From: DAHUYF01 sp963838385
GTDB lineage: Bacteria > Pseudomonadota > Alphaproteobacteria > ATCC43930 > CGMCC-115725
Assembly (NCBI GenBank): GCA_963838385.1
Contig: CAWIRE010000006.1
Coordinates: forward strand, 682,001 to 746,000
Reading direction: 5' to 3'
Length of the DNA stretch: 64,000 nt
Shown here: positions 42,297 through 53,545 of the stretch, piece after piece
Numbering within the stretch: the stretch's first letter is position 1
Layout: the number at the start of each line of letters is the position of its first letter
The notes under the pieces: generated by a model
Seen by the model: only the letters and a program-made list of their open reading frames with translations
The model's database searches: none
Told to the model about the DNA's origin: nothing
Made by a program: the position numbers and the translations under genes

Positions 42297-43634
42297 ATGG
42301 CAGACGAGACTTGGAACGGCGCGAGCTCGAGCGGCACGCTCTTCACCAACGTGCGCATCCTCGATGCCACCGGCGACTATCCCTATACCGGCGAGGTCCT
42401 GGTCCAGGGCAACCGGATCAAGCAGATCACCCGCGGCTCCTCGCGCTTCGCCTCGACGACCGCCACGACCGCGTCCTCGAGCTATGGCGGCGCCACGATC
42501 ATCGACGGCATGGGCGCCACGCTGATGCCGGGGATGGTCGACGCGCATCTCCATCTCTCCTGGAACAACGCGCCGGGCATCGATCCCATCCAGCTGATGG
42601 AGCCCGAGGAGCACATGCTGGTCACCATGGAGATGGCCAAGCTGGTGCTCGATAGCGGCTTCACCGCCGGGCGCGGCGCGGCGGCGGCGAAGCCCCGGCT
42701 CGATGTCGTCGCCAAGCGCTTCATCAACGAAGGCCGCTATCCCGGCCCGCGCTACCTCTCGGCCGGCCCGGAGATCACCACCGTCGGCGGCCTCGGCGAC
42801 GCGGCGCCCTCGCACATCCCGCATCCCGGCCTCAATCTCGGCCTGGTCGTGTCGGGTCCGGAAGAGATCCGCCGCACCGTGCGCACGCTGATCAAATACG
42901 GCGTCGACACGATCAAGCTCAACCTCTCCGGCGAATCCCTCACCGGCATGGGCGCCGAGGAGACGCCGATGGCGGAGGACGAGCTCGCCATGGCGGTGCA
43001 GGAGGCGCGCTGCCGCAACAAGACGCTCGCCGCCCATGCCCGCTCCTCGGGCTCGGTCAAGCAGTGCGTGCGCCACGGCATCGAGAACATCTATCACGCC
43101 TCCTTCGTCGACGAGGAGACGCTCGACATGCTGGAGGCGGCGAAAGACCGGCATTTCGTCGCCCCCGGCATCGCCTGGCTGATCAACACGGCGCGCCACG
43201 CCGCGCAGTGGGGCATCAAGCCGGGCACGCCCGTGACCATCGAGTACGAGCGCGAGCTCGAGGCCTGCGTCGAGACCATGAAGAAGATGCATCGCCGCGG
43301 CATCCGCATCTGCATCGGCGGCGATTACGGCTTCGCCTGGACGCCGCAGGGCACCAACGCCAAGGACATCCAGACCTTCGTCGAGATGCTGGGCTTCTCG
43401 CCGATGGAAGCGATCCAGGCGGCGACCAAGTATGGCGGCCAGATCATGGGCATGGGCAACGAGCTCGGCCTGGTCAAGGAAGGCTATCTCGCCGATCTCC
43501 TGCTGGTCGACGGCGATCCCGTCGCCGATGTGCGCATCCTGCAGGAGCGGAACCGCATCCTCGCCATCATGAAGGACGGCAAGTTCCACAAGGCGCCGCG
43601 CGTCAACGAGCAGCGCCGCCGGCTGGTCGCGTGA
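42297..43634 (+). CDS. Amidohydrolase family protein (imidazolonepropionase/prolidase-like)
   Basis: 445 residues, starting 2 bp after the previous stop with a GGGAGG ribosome site. Layout: N-terminal beta sandwich (LFTNVRILDATGDYPYTGEVLVQGNRI), then the metal site VDAHLHLSW (HxH). The carboxylated-Lys/His region is TIKLNLSGES, with AAHARSSGSVKQCVRHGIENIYHASFVDEE contributing further metal His residues. Next is ICIGGDYGFAWTPQGTNAKD (the late Asp), with the sandwich closing GYLADLLLVDGDPVADVRIL. It probably cleaves a C-N bond in a cyclic or peptide-like substrate. It is one of three hydrolases in the operon. Confidence 0.9.
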   Translation: MADETWNGASSSGTLFTNVRILDATGDYPYTGEVLVQGNRIKQITRGSSRFASTTATTASSSYGGATIIDGMGATLMPGMVDAHLHLSWNNAPGIDPIQLMEPEEHMLVTMEMAKLVLDSGFTAGRGAAAAKPRLDVVAKRFINEGRYPGPRYLSAGPEITTVGGLGDAAPSHIPHPGLNLGLVVSGPEEIRRTVRTLIKYGVDTIKLNLSGESLTGMGAEETPMAEDELAMAVQEARCRNKTLAAHARSSGSVKQCVRHGIENIYHASFVDEETLDMLEAAKDRHFVAPGIAWLINTARHAAQWGIKPGTPVTIEYERELEACVETMKKMHRRGIRICIGGDYGFAWTPQGTNAKDIQTFVEMLGFSPMEAIQAATKYGGQIMGMGNELGLVKEGYLADLLLVDGDPVADVRILQERNRILAIMKDGKFHKAPRVNEQRRRLVA

Positions 43635-44683
43635 GCGTTCCCAACGGCATCGGCGCCGCGTCGGTCCTCGGCGGCGGCGGCGTCACGCGGCGGCAGGCCT
43701 GGGTCCTGGCGGGCCTGGTGCTGGCCGCCGTGCTGGCGTGGCTGGTCTTCGCCGTCTGGCCGGACTGGCTCAACGCCGCGCTCATCTCCAAGAAGGCCTT
43801 CGTCAGCGCGATCCTGAACGGGCTGACGCTCTCCGGCCTCTATTTCCTGGTGGCGAGCGGCTTCACCCTGGTCTTCGGCCTGATGCGCAACGTCAACCTG
43901 GCGCATGGCTCGCTCTATCTCTTCGGCGCCTATATCGGCTACGAGGTGACGACGCGCAGCGGCTACTGGCTGCTGGGCGTCGCCGCCGGCTTCGCCGTCC
44001 TCGCCGTCGTCGGCGTCATCATGCAGGTCTTCGTCTTCCGCCGGCTCGAGGGCGACGATCTCCGGCAGACCCTGGTCACGCTGGGCATCTCGATCGTCGC
44101 CGCCGACCTGATGCTCGCGGTGTGGACGGGCACGACCTATCAGATCTCGCTGCCCGACTGGCTCGACGGCGCGGTGACCCTGCCGATCATCACCGGGGTG
44201 CGCTCCAACGGCGCCAAGGTGTTCCTGAACTACACCTTCTTCCGCCTCGTGGTGCTCGCGGCGGCGATCGCCATCGGCATCGGACTGTGGTTCATGCTGA
44301 ACCGCACCCGCGTCGGCATGATGATCCGCGCCGGGGTCGACGACCGCGCCATGCTCTCGGCCTCGGGCGTCAACGTCCATGCCGTCTTCGCCATCGTCTT
44401 CGCCGTCGGCGCCGGCCTCGCCGGCTTCGCCGGCGTGGTCGGCGGCTCGGTGCTGTCGGTCGCGCCCGGCGAGGACGTGCGCTACCTCCTGGCCTCGCTC
44501 GTCGTCGTCATCGTCGGCGGCATGGGCTCGATCACGGGTGCGGCCATCGGCGCGCTGCTGATCGGGCTCGCCGAGCAGATCGGCCTGGTCTATTTCCCGA
44601 CCTACGGCATCGTCCTCACCTTCGTCATCATGGTCGCCGTGCTGGCCGTCCGGCCGCAGGGCATCATGGGCAGGGCGGGATGA
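43631..44683 (+). CDS. Branched-chain-type ABC permease, LivH-like (second system)
   Basis: 350 residues from GTG 43631 overlapping the previous stop (GTGA). It is longer than the first LivH because of an extra N-terminal helix (WVLAGLVLAAVLAWLVFAVW). Core: ILNGLTLSGLYFLVASGFTLVFGLMRNVNLAHGSLYLFGAYIGY, the loop MMIRAGVDDRAMLSASGVNVHAVFAIVFAVGAGLAGFAGVVG and the end VMVAVLAVRPQGIMGRAG. It pairs with LivM downstream. Confidence 0.92.
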   Translation: MSVPNGIGAASVLGGGGVTRRQAWVLAGLVLAAVLAWLVFAVWPDWLNAALISKKAFVSAILNGLTLSGLYFLVASGFTLVFGLMRNVNLAHGSLYLFGAYIGYEVTTRSGYWLLGVAAGFAVLAVVGVIMQVFVFRRLEGDDLRQTLVTLGISIVAADLMLAVWTGTTYQISLPDWLDGAVTLPIITGVRSNGAKVFLNYTFFRLVVLAAAIAIGIGLWFMLNRTRVGMMIRAGVDDRAMLSASGVNVHAVFAIVFAVGAGLAGFAGVVGGSVLSVAPGEDVRYLLASLVVVIVGGMGSITGAAIGALLIGLAEQIGLVYFPTYGIVLTFVIMVAVLAVRPQGIMGRAG

Positions 44684-45708
44684 CCGCGCTCATCGCCGCC
44701 GACCGGGCGCGGCCGGGGAGAACGATCGTCGAGCGGATCGGCCTCGGCAATCTGGCGCTGGCGGCGCTGCTCGTCGTCTATCCTGCCGTCGCCTCCGAAT
44801 TCTTCCTCGTCCAGATCGGCGCCTATTCGCTGATCTGGGGCATGATCGCGCTCTCGCTGATGATGCTCGCCGGCTATGGCGGCATGGTCAGCCTGGCGCA
44901 GATCTCGGTGGCGGGCCTCGCCGGCTACACCGTGGCGATCTTCGGGCTCAACCATACCGGCGTGCACGGCTTCGGCTGGCCGTTCTGGATCCTGGTGCCC
45001 TTCGCCGTGCTGATCGCCGCGCTCTTCTCCGCCCTCATCGGCGTGATCTCGAACCGCACCGAGGGCATCTACACCATCATGATCACGCTGGCGATCGCCA
45101 CGGGCCTGTTCTATTTCACGCAGCAGAACTACGCGCTGTTCAACGGGCATTCCGGCTTCGCCGGCATCGACGCGCCGAAATTCTGGGGCATCGACTGGCG
45201 CGCCTCGCTCCCCTTCTACTATCTGTGCCTGGGCTGCGCCGCCATCGCCTATGCCGCCGTGCTCTACGCCTCGCGCTCGGCCTATGGCCTCGCCCTGCAG
45301 GCGGTGCGCGACAACGCCCGGCGGATGCGGGCGCTGGGCTATGACGTCACGCTGCACAAGGTGGCGGCCTATTTCTACGCCGGCCTGATCGCGGGGCTGG
45401 GCGGCGTGCTGCTGGTCTGGTTCAACGGCCGCATCTCGCCGGGCACCATCAACGTCAGCGCCGCGATCAACGTGCTGGTCATCGCCGTCATCGGCGGCAT
45501 GCGCCACCCGATCGGCCCCTTCCTGGGCGCGGTCGTCGTCATCCTGATGCAGACCTTCGCCATCGATATCGTCGGGGCCGAGCGATACAACACGCTCATC
45601 GGCCTCGTCTTCCTGGCGATCGTCTTCGTCTCGCCGGACGGAATTCTTGGGCTGTGGGAGAAAGTCAAACCGCGCGTAGCCCAGGAGTCGTTGCGCTTCG
45701 GCCCATAA
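44680..45708 (+). CDS. Branched-chain-type ABC permease, LivM-like (second system)
   Basis: 342 residues, ATG overlapping the LivH stop. Membrane helices include IWGMIALSLMMLAGYGGMVSLAQISVAGLAGYTVAIFGL and the cytoplasmic loop ALQAVRDNARRMRALGYDVTLHKVAAYFYAGLIAGLGGVLLVWFNGRISPGTI. It ends ILGLWEKVKPRVAQESLRFGP. The frame is intact here, unlike its counterpart in the first Liv operon. It forms the channel with LivH. Confidence 0.92.
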   Translation: MTALIAADRARPGRTIVERIGLGNLALAALLVVYPAVASEFFLVQIGAYSLIWGMIALSLMMLAGYGGMVSLAQISVAGLAGYTVAIFGLNHTGVHGFGWPFWILVPFAVLIAALFSALIGVISNRTEGIYTIMITLAIATGLFYFTQQNYALFNGHSGFAGIDAPKFWGIDWRASLPFYYLCLGCAAIAYAAVLYASRSAYGLALQAVRDNARRMRALGYDVTLHKVAAYFYAGLIAGLGGVLLVWFNGRISPGTINVSAAINVLVIAVIGGMRHPIGPFLGAVVVILMQTFAIDIVGAERYNTLIGLVFLAIVFVSPDGILGLWEKVKPRVAQESLRFGP

Positions 45709-45755
45709 CGGGCCGCAGCGATGGAAAGCAACCAACACCAAGGGGAGAGAAGAAG

Positions 45756-46994
45756 ATGAATAGACGAACATTGTTTGCGTTGGCGTTTGCTACCGCGCTC
45801 ACGACCCCGGCGATGGCCTTCGCCGAGGACAGCATCAAGATCGGCGTGCTGGCCACCTTCGAAGGAGCCTTTACGGTCCTCGGCGAGGACAGCATGCGCG
45901 GCGCGATGACCGCCGTCGACGAGTTCCACGGCATGGTCGGCGGCAAGAAGATCGAGATCATCAAGGGTTCGTCCGACGCCTCGCCGGACAGCGCGGTGCG
46001 CGCCGCGCGCAAGCTGGTCGAGCAGGACGGCGTCAAGGTGCTGGTCGGCCCGCTCTCGGGCGATGAAGGGCTGGCGATCAAGGACTACGCCAAGACCAAG
46101 CCGGACGTCACCTTCATCAACGGCACCTCGGCGGCCCAGGACACCACGCTGCGCGACCCGGCGCCGAACTTCTTCCGCTTCTCGACCGACGGCGCGCAAT
46201 GGATGGCCGGCCTCGGCGACTACGCCTTCAAGACCAAGGGCTACAAGCGCGTCGCCACCGTCGCCGAGGACTATTCCTTCCCCTATACCCAGGTCTTCGG
46301 CTTCATGGCCGAGTTCTGCAAGGCCGGCGGCCACGTGCCGTCGAAATCCTGGGTTCCGATCGGGACCAAGGATTTCTCCTCGGTCATCGCCGCCCTCCCC
46401 GACAACATCGACGCCATCTACGTGGCGCTCGGCGGCGCTGACGCGGTCAACTTCCTGACCCAGTACGAGCAGGCCGGCGGCAAGGCGCCGCTGATCGGCG
46501 GCTCCATCACCGTCGACCAGACGGTGCTCACCTCCAAGGGCAAGATCCACGACGTGCTCATCGGCACGCCCGCGGCCGGCCCCACCGCCGACAGCAACCC
46601 GAGCCCGGAATGGAAGGCCTTCACCGCCGCCTACAAGAAGCAGCCCGGCGCCTTCCCCGTGCCCTCGCTCTTCGCCCATGGCTACTACATCAACATGAAG
46701 GCGGCGCTGCTCGGCCTGCAGGAAGTCAAGGACGACGTGTCGGACGGCGGCGTCAAGCTGCGGGCCGCGCTCTCCAAGCTCTCCTTCGAGACGCCGACGG
46801 GCAAGGTCTCGCTCGACGCCAACCGCGAAGCCATCGCCGACATCTTCCTGACCGAGGTGGTGAAGCTGCCCGACGGCTCGCTCTTCAACAAGCTCGTCAA
46901 GGTGGTGCCGCAGGTCAACCAGACCCTCGGCATGCCGCGCGACGAGTTCCTGAAGCTCGGCAAGGTCGGCCGCGACAACCCGTCCTGCCCCTGA
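45756..46994 (+). CDS. Branched-chain-type ABC substrate-binding protein (second system)
   Basis: 412 residues from ATG 45756 with a strong AGGGGAGAGAAG ribosome site. Sec signal MNRRTLFALAFATALTTPAMAFA|EDS. Type I binding fold: IKIGVLATFEGAFTVLGEDSMRGAMTAVDEFHGMVGGKKIEIIKGSSDASPDSAVRAARKLVEQD, YKRVATVAEDYSFPYTQVFGFMAEFCKAGG and a Ser-rich ligand loop (PLSGDEG). Its place in the middle of the operon, after both permeases, is unusual but found in relatives of this cluster. The ligand is presumably the substrate of the three hydrolases. Confidence 0.9.
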   Translation: MNRRTLFALAFATALTTPAMAFAEDSIKIGVLATFEGAFTVLGEDSMRGAMTAVDEFHGMVGGKKIEIIKGSSDASPDSAVRAARKLVEQDGVKVLVGPLSGDEGLAIKDYAKTKPDVTFINGTSAAQDTTLRDPAPNFFRFSTDGAQWMAGLGDYAFKTKGYKRVATVAEDYSFPYTQVFGFMAEFCKAGGHVPSKSWVPIGTKDFSSVIAALPDNIDAIYVALGGADAVNFLTQYEQAGGKAPLIGGSITVDQTVLTSKGKIHDVLIGTPAAGPTADSNPSPEWKAFTAAYKKQPGAFPVPSLFAHGYYINMKAALLGLQEVKDDVSDGGVKLRAALSKLSFETPTGKVSLDANREAIADIFLTEVVKLPDGSLFNKLVKVVPQVNQTLGMPRDEFLKLGKVGRDNPSCP

Positions 46995-47022
46995 AGCCTG
47001 ACGCAACCCGAGGCGACCGCCA

Positions 47023-47800
47023 GTGGCCGAAACCTTCCTCGCAAACCGTCTCCAGGGAACCGGCGCGCATGCGCTGGAGCTCGACGGCATTGCCCGGCAT
47101 TTCGGCGCGCTGGTGGCGCTCTCGGGCGTCACGATGCGGATCGCGGCGGGCGAGCGGCGCGCGGTGCTGGGGTCGAACGGCGCGGGCAAGACCACGCTGT
47201 TCAACGCCATCACCGGCGACTTCCCGCTCACCGCCGGCCGCATCCGCTTCTTCGGCGAGGACATCTCCGATCTGCCGGCGCATGAGCGCATCCGGCGCGG
47301 GCTGCGGCGGACCTACCAGATCTCGCAGCTCTTCGGCGGGCTCAGCGTCATCGACAGCGTCTTCCTCGCCTGCCGCGGCGTGTCGCGCCGGCGCTTCTCG
47401 CTGCTGCGGCCCGGCGGCGCCGATGTCAACCTGATGCAGGCGGAATCGATCATCGGCGCCGTGCATCTCGATGGCGACCGCGACACCCTGGTCGCCACCC
47501 TGAGCCACGGCCAGCAACGCCAGCTCGAGATCGCGCTGGCGCTCGCCGGCGCGCCGCGCTTCATCCTGTTCGACGAGCCGGCGGCCGGGCTGTCGCCGAC
47601 CGAGCGCCGCGACCTCGTCGCCATCCTCAACGCGCTGCCCAAGCATATCGGCTATATCATCATCGAGCACGATCTGGACGTGGCCTTGCGCGTCGCCGAC
47701 TATGTGTCGATGATGCATGATGGGCGGCTGTTCAAGGAAGGCACGCCCGAAGAGATCGAGAACGATCCCGAGGTCCAGGAGATCTATCTCGGGGGCAAGC

Positions 47801-47808
<8 letters not shown>
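47023..47808 (+). CDS. Branched-chain-type ABC ATPase, LivG-like (second system)
   Basis: 261 residues from GTG 47023. Walker A GSNGAGKTTLFNAITGD, Q-loop RTYQISQLFGGLSVIDSV, signature LSHGQQRQLEIALALA, Walker B ILFDEPAAGLSPTERRDLVA and the H-loop IIEHDLDVALRVADYVSMM. Overlap with the next ATPase gene (8 bp) indicates coupling. Confidence 0.92.
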
Positions 47809-50030
<2,222 letters not shown>

Positions 50031-50864
50031 ATGCTGCGCTTCGAGCGCTCGGCGCTGGTCGAGAAATTCCAAGACATGAAGCGACGCCGCGTGCCGATCG
50101 TCGGCGGCGGCGCCGGCACCGGGCTTTCTGCCAAATGCGAGGAGGCCGGCGGCATCGACCTCATCGTCATCTACAATTCCGGCCGCTACCGCATGGCCGG
50201 CCGCGGCTCGCTGTCGGGACTGCTGGCCTATGGCAATGCCAACGAGATCGTGATGGAGATGGCGCGCGAGATCCTGCCGGTGGCGACGCGGACGCCGGTG
50301 CTCGCCGGCGTCAACGGCACCGATCCCTTCTGCCTCTTCGACCGTTTCCTCGACGAGGTGAAGGCGGCGGGGTTCGCCGGCGTGCAGAATTTCCCGACGG
50401 TCGGGCTGATCGACGGCACCTTCCGCGCCAACCTCGAGGAGACCGGCATGTCCTACGGGCTCGAGGTCGATCTGATCCGCCTGGCACGCGCCAAGGACCT
50501 GCTGACGACGCCCTACGTCTTCAATGCCGGCGAGGCCGCCGCCATGGCCAAGGCCGGCGCCGACATCATCGTCTGCCATATGGGCCTCACCACCGGCGGG
50601 GCGATCGGCGCCGAGACCGCGCTGAAGCTCGACCGCGTGCCGGCGCTGGTCGACGAATGGTCGGAGGCGGCGCTCAAGGTGAACAAGGACGCGATCATCC
50701 TCGTCCATGGCGGCCCGGTCTCGGCGCCTGAGGACGCGGAATACGTCCTGAGGAACGCGCGCAACTGCCACGGCTTCTACGGCGCGTCCTCGATGGAACG
50801 GCTGCCCACGGAACGGGCGCTCACGGAACAGACACGCAAATTCAAGTCGGTCGCCTTCGGCTGA
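50031..50864 (+). CDS. PEP-hydrolase-family TIM-barrel protein (partner of Tm-1-like/UPF0261)
   Basis: 277 residues, ATG directly abutting the previous stop. TIM-barrel of the phosphoenolpyruvate hydrolase-like family: RRRVPIVGGGAGTGLSAKCEEAGGIDLIVIYNSGRYRMAGRGSLSGLLAYGNANEIVMEMAREILP, VLAGVNGTDPF, GFAGVQNFPTVGLIDGTFR and ADIIVCHMGLTTGGAIG. The family is almost always encoded next to Tm-1-like proteins, from bacteria to fungi, which suggests a joint reaction. The role here is presumably downstream metabolism of the imported compound. Last clear member of the catabolic operon. Confidence 0.9.
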   Translation: MLRFERSALVEKFQDMKRRRVPIVGGGAGTGLSAKCEEAGGIDLIVIYNSGRYRMAGRGSLSGLLAYGNANEIVMEMAREILPVATRTPVLAGVNGTDPFCLFDRFLDEVKAAGFAGVQNFPTVGLIDGTFRANLEETGMSYGLEVDLIRLARAKDLLTTPYVFNAGEAAAMAKAGADIIVCHMGLTTGGAIGAETALKLDRVPALVDEWSEAALKVNKDAIILVHGGPVSAPEDAEYVLRNARNCHGFYGASSMERLPTERALTEQTRKFKSVAFG

Positions 50865-50887
50865 CCGCTTCGGGAGGGCAAGGGATC

Positions 50888-53077
50888 ATGGCCGCGCAAA
50901 TCTTTGGCAACATTCTCCTGTGGCTCGTCATTGCCGCGATCGTCATCGTCGTCGGCGTCTACATCCTGCGCTGGCTCTACCGGCGCTCGACCAAGGAGAT
51001 CGCCTTCGTCCGCACCGGCTTCCTCGGCGAGAAGGTCGTGGTCAATGGCGGCGCCTTCGTCATTCCGGTGCTGCACGAGATCACGCCGGTCAACATGAAC
51101 GTGATGCGGATCGAAGTCCGCCGCGAGCAGCAATCGGCGCTCATCACCAAGAACCGCATGCGCGTCGACCTCATCGCCGAGTTCTTCGTGCGCGTCGGCG
51201 CCGCGCGCGAACTCGTCGCCGCCGCCGCCCAGACGCTGGGCCGCCGCGCCCTCCAGCCCGACGGCCTGCGCGAGCTGCTCGAAGGCAAGTTCGCCGCCGC
51301 CATGCGCACGGTCGCGGCGCAGATGACGCTCGAGGAGATGCACGAGCGGCGCGGCGACTACTCGGCCGCGGTCCACAAGCTCGCCGCCGAGGCGCTGGCG
51401 ACCAACGGTCTCGAGCTCGAGACCGTGGCGATCGTCGATCTCGACCAGACCAGCCTCGACTTCTTCGACCCGTCCAACGCCTTCGACGCCGAAGGCCTGA
51501 CCCAGCTCACGGAATCGATCGAAATGCGCCGCCGCATGCGCAACGAGATCGAGCAGCGCACGCTGGTCGACATCCGCAACCAGAACCTCGAGACCCAGCG
51601 CAAGGTGCTGGAGATCGACCGTGACACCGAATACGCCCGGCTGGAGCAGGAGCGCGAGGTCGAGATCCGCCGCGCGGCGCAGCGCTCGGCACTCGCCAAG
51701 GAGCGCGCGGTGCGCGACCAGGAGGCCGAGCAGGCGCAGCTCATCTCCCGCGAGGCCGTCGAGAAGTCGCGCCTGGCGCAGGAGCGCTCGCTCACCGAGG
51801 AGCGCATCCGCACCGAGGAAGAGGCGCAGCGGCGCGAGATCGCCCGCCGGCGCACGCTCGACGAGGCCGAGCTCAGGACCCGCGAGCAGACCGAGCGCGA
51901 GCAGATCGCCTTGGGCCTTGCGCTCGAGACGGCGCGCATCGAGCGCGAGCGGGCGCAGAGCGAGCTCGAGATCCAGCGTCGGCAGTCGCTCGAGATCGTC
52001 GAGCTCGAGCGCCAGATCGCGCTCGCCGAAAAGGCGCTCGACCTGACCAGGGCCGAGGCCGAGAAGCGTCGTGCCGAGATCATCGCCAACCAGCAGACCG
52101 AATCCGAGCGCATCCAGCAGGAGCGCGCCATCGACGAGGTGCGCCTCGCGCGCGAGCGCCATCTCGAAGGGCTGCAGATCGCCAAGCGCCAGGCCTTCGA
52201 GGAGGCCGAGATCGCCGCCTCGGAAGAGGTCGAGCGGGCGCGGATCACCACCGAGCGCGGTATCGAGGAGGCGAAGCTGGTCAGGGATCGCGACCTGCGC
52301 CAGCTCGCCATCGAGCGCGACCTCAAGGTCGAGGTCGCCGAGATCCAGAAGGCGATCGACCTCGCCCGCAAGACGCAGGAGCGCTCGGCCGCCATCGCCG
52401 CGGCGGAAGGCGCCCGCGCCAAGGCCGTCCAGGCCGAGGAGCAGGCCTTCACCGCACGCGAGCGCGAGATCGCCGAGCGGCGCAAGCTCACCGACCTCAT
52501 CGCGGCGCAGCGCGAGGCGGAGCGCGAGGCGCTGCGCATCACCGCGGCGGCCGAGGCCGAGATGCGCGCCGCCAGGAGCCTGGCCGAGGCGCAGACGATC
52601 GCCGCCACCGCCGAGGCCGAGGCCGAGAAGATCCGCGCGCTCGCCGCGGCGCAGCGCTACGAGGTCGACGCCGCCGGCCAGCGCCAGCTCAACGAGGCGG
52701 AGAACCTGCTGAGCGAGGAGGCGCGCGCCGGCCGCCTGCGCGGCAAGCTGCTCGATCATCTCGAAGGCATCGTGCGCGAGAGCGTCAAGCCGATGGAGAA
52801 GATCGACGGCATCAAGATCCTGCATGTCGACGGCATGACCGGCAACGGCAATGGCGGCAACCGTAACGTCACCGACGAGGTCATCGATTCGGCGCTGCGC
52901 TATCGCGTCCAGGCGCCGATGATCGACAGCCTGATGAAGGAGATCGGCATCGAGGGCGGTTCGCTCGGCCGGCTGACCGACGTGCTGCGCGACGCCAAGG
53001 ACATATCGAGCCTGACCCGCGACAAGAAGGGGGGCAAGGGCCCCAACGGCAAGGACGAGGACGAGCGCGACCGGTGA
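50888..53077 (+). CDS. Flotillin/YqiK-like SPFH protein with very long coiled coil
   Basis: 729 residues. One N-terminal membrane helix (ILLWLVIAAIVIVVGVYILRWLY), then an SPFH/band-7 domain (about 35-215: EIAFVRTGFLGEKVVVNGGAFVIPVLHEITPVNMNVMRIEVRREQ...VDLIAEFFVRV). A continuous charged coiled coil follows from about 220 to 640, full of E/R/Q/A heptads and including alternating AEAEAEK repeats. The C-terminal globular part is IDGIKILHVDGMTGNGNGGN...ALRYRVQAPMIDSLMKEIGIEGGSL. YqiK/flotillins scaffold membrane microdomains. It starts 23 bp after the operon above, probably co-transcribed. It is longer than typical YqiK (about 550 residues) owing to the extended coiled coil. Confidence 0.88.
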   Translation: MAAQIFGNILLWLVIAAIVIVVGVYILRWLYRRSTKEIAFVRTGFLGEKVVVNGGAFVIPVLHEITPVNMNVMRIEVRREQQSALITKNRMRVDLIAEFFVRVGAARELVAAAAQTLGRRALQPDGLRELLEGKFAAAMRTVAAQMTLEEMHERRGDYSAAVHKLAAEALATNGLELETVAIVDLDQTSLDFFDPSNAFDAEGLTQLTESIEMRRRMRNEIEQRTLVDIRNQNLETQRKVLEIDRDTEYARLEQEREVEIRRAAQRSALAKERAVRDQEAEQAQLISREAVEKSRLAQERSLTEERIRTEEEAQRREIARRRTLDEAELRTREQTEREQIALGLALETARIERERAQSELEIQRRQSLEIVELERQIALAEKALDLTRAEAEKRRAEIIANQQTESERIQQERAIDEVRLARERHLEGLQIAKRQAFEEAEIAASEEVERARITTERGIEEAKLVRDRDLRQLAIERDLKVEVAEIQKAIDLARKTQERSAAIAAAEGARAKAVQAEEQAFTAREREIAERRKLTDLIAAQREAEREALRITAAAEAEMRAARSLAEAQTIAATAEAEAEKIRALAAAQRYEVDAAGQRQLNEAENLLSEEARAGRLRGKLLDHLEGIVRESVKPMEKIDGIKILHVDGMTGNGNGGNRNVTDEVIDSALRYRVQAPMIDSLMKEIGIEGGSLGRLTDVLRDAKDISSLTRDKKGGKGPNGKDEDERDR

Positions 53078-53099
53078 CGGCTCTAACGCAGAGATCGCC

Positions 53100-53537
53100 A
53101 TGACCAAGGTCTATGTCTCTGCCGTGATCCCGGCGCCGGCGGCGCAGGTCTGGCAGGTCGTGCGCAACTTCAACGCGCTCCCGGACTGGACGCCGTTCGT
53201 GGCGCAAAGCCGCATCGAGCACAACGCGCCGCCCGACCAGATCGGCTGCATCCGCAATTTCCGCCTCAAGGATGGCGGCGTCATCCGCGAGCGGCTGCTG
53301 GCGCTCTCGGATTACGACCTCTCCTGCACCTATGCCATCCTGGAGAGCCCGATGGGGGTGCAGAACTACATCGCCAAATTGTCCCTGACGCCGGTCACCG
53401 ACGGCAATGTCACCTTCGCCGAATGGGAGGCCGAGTTCGACTGCCCGCCCGAGCGCGAGGCGGCGCTCGTCCAGCAGATCGGCACCGGCGTCTTCCAGGC
53501 CGCCTTCAACGCCCTGAAGCAGCGCTTCGGTCGCTGA
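53100..53537 (+). CDS. SRPBCC (polyketide cyclase/MxaD-like) protein
   Basis: 145 residues from ATG 53100, 22 bp after the flotillin stop. One START-like domain: TKVYVSAVIPAPAAQVWQVVRNFNALPDWTPFVAQSRIEHNAPPDQIGCIRNFRLKDGGVIRERLLALSDYDLSCTYAILESPMGVQNYIAKLSLTPV and EWEAEFDCPPEREAALVQQI. The family forms hydrophobic ligand cavities. The next gene encodes a very similar domain, so the pair arose by tandem duplication. Ligand unknown. Confidence 0.85.
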   Translation: MTKVYVSAVIPAPAAQVWQVVRNFNALPDWTPFVAQSRIEHNAPPDQIGCIRNFRLKDGGVIRERLLALSDYDLSCTYAILESPMGVQNYIAKLSLTPVTDGNVTFAEWEAEFDCPPEREAALVQQIGTGVFQAAFNALKQRFGR

Positions 53538-53545
53538 TCCCGGCC

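Noticed and set aside
50777..53107. A 776-residue minus-strand frame opposite the flotillin-like gene
   Set aside because: The apparent Leu/Ala/Asp-rich repeats are the antisense of the coiled-coil heptads. There is no plausible fold or ribosome site.
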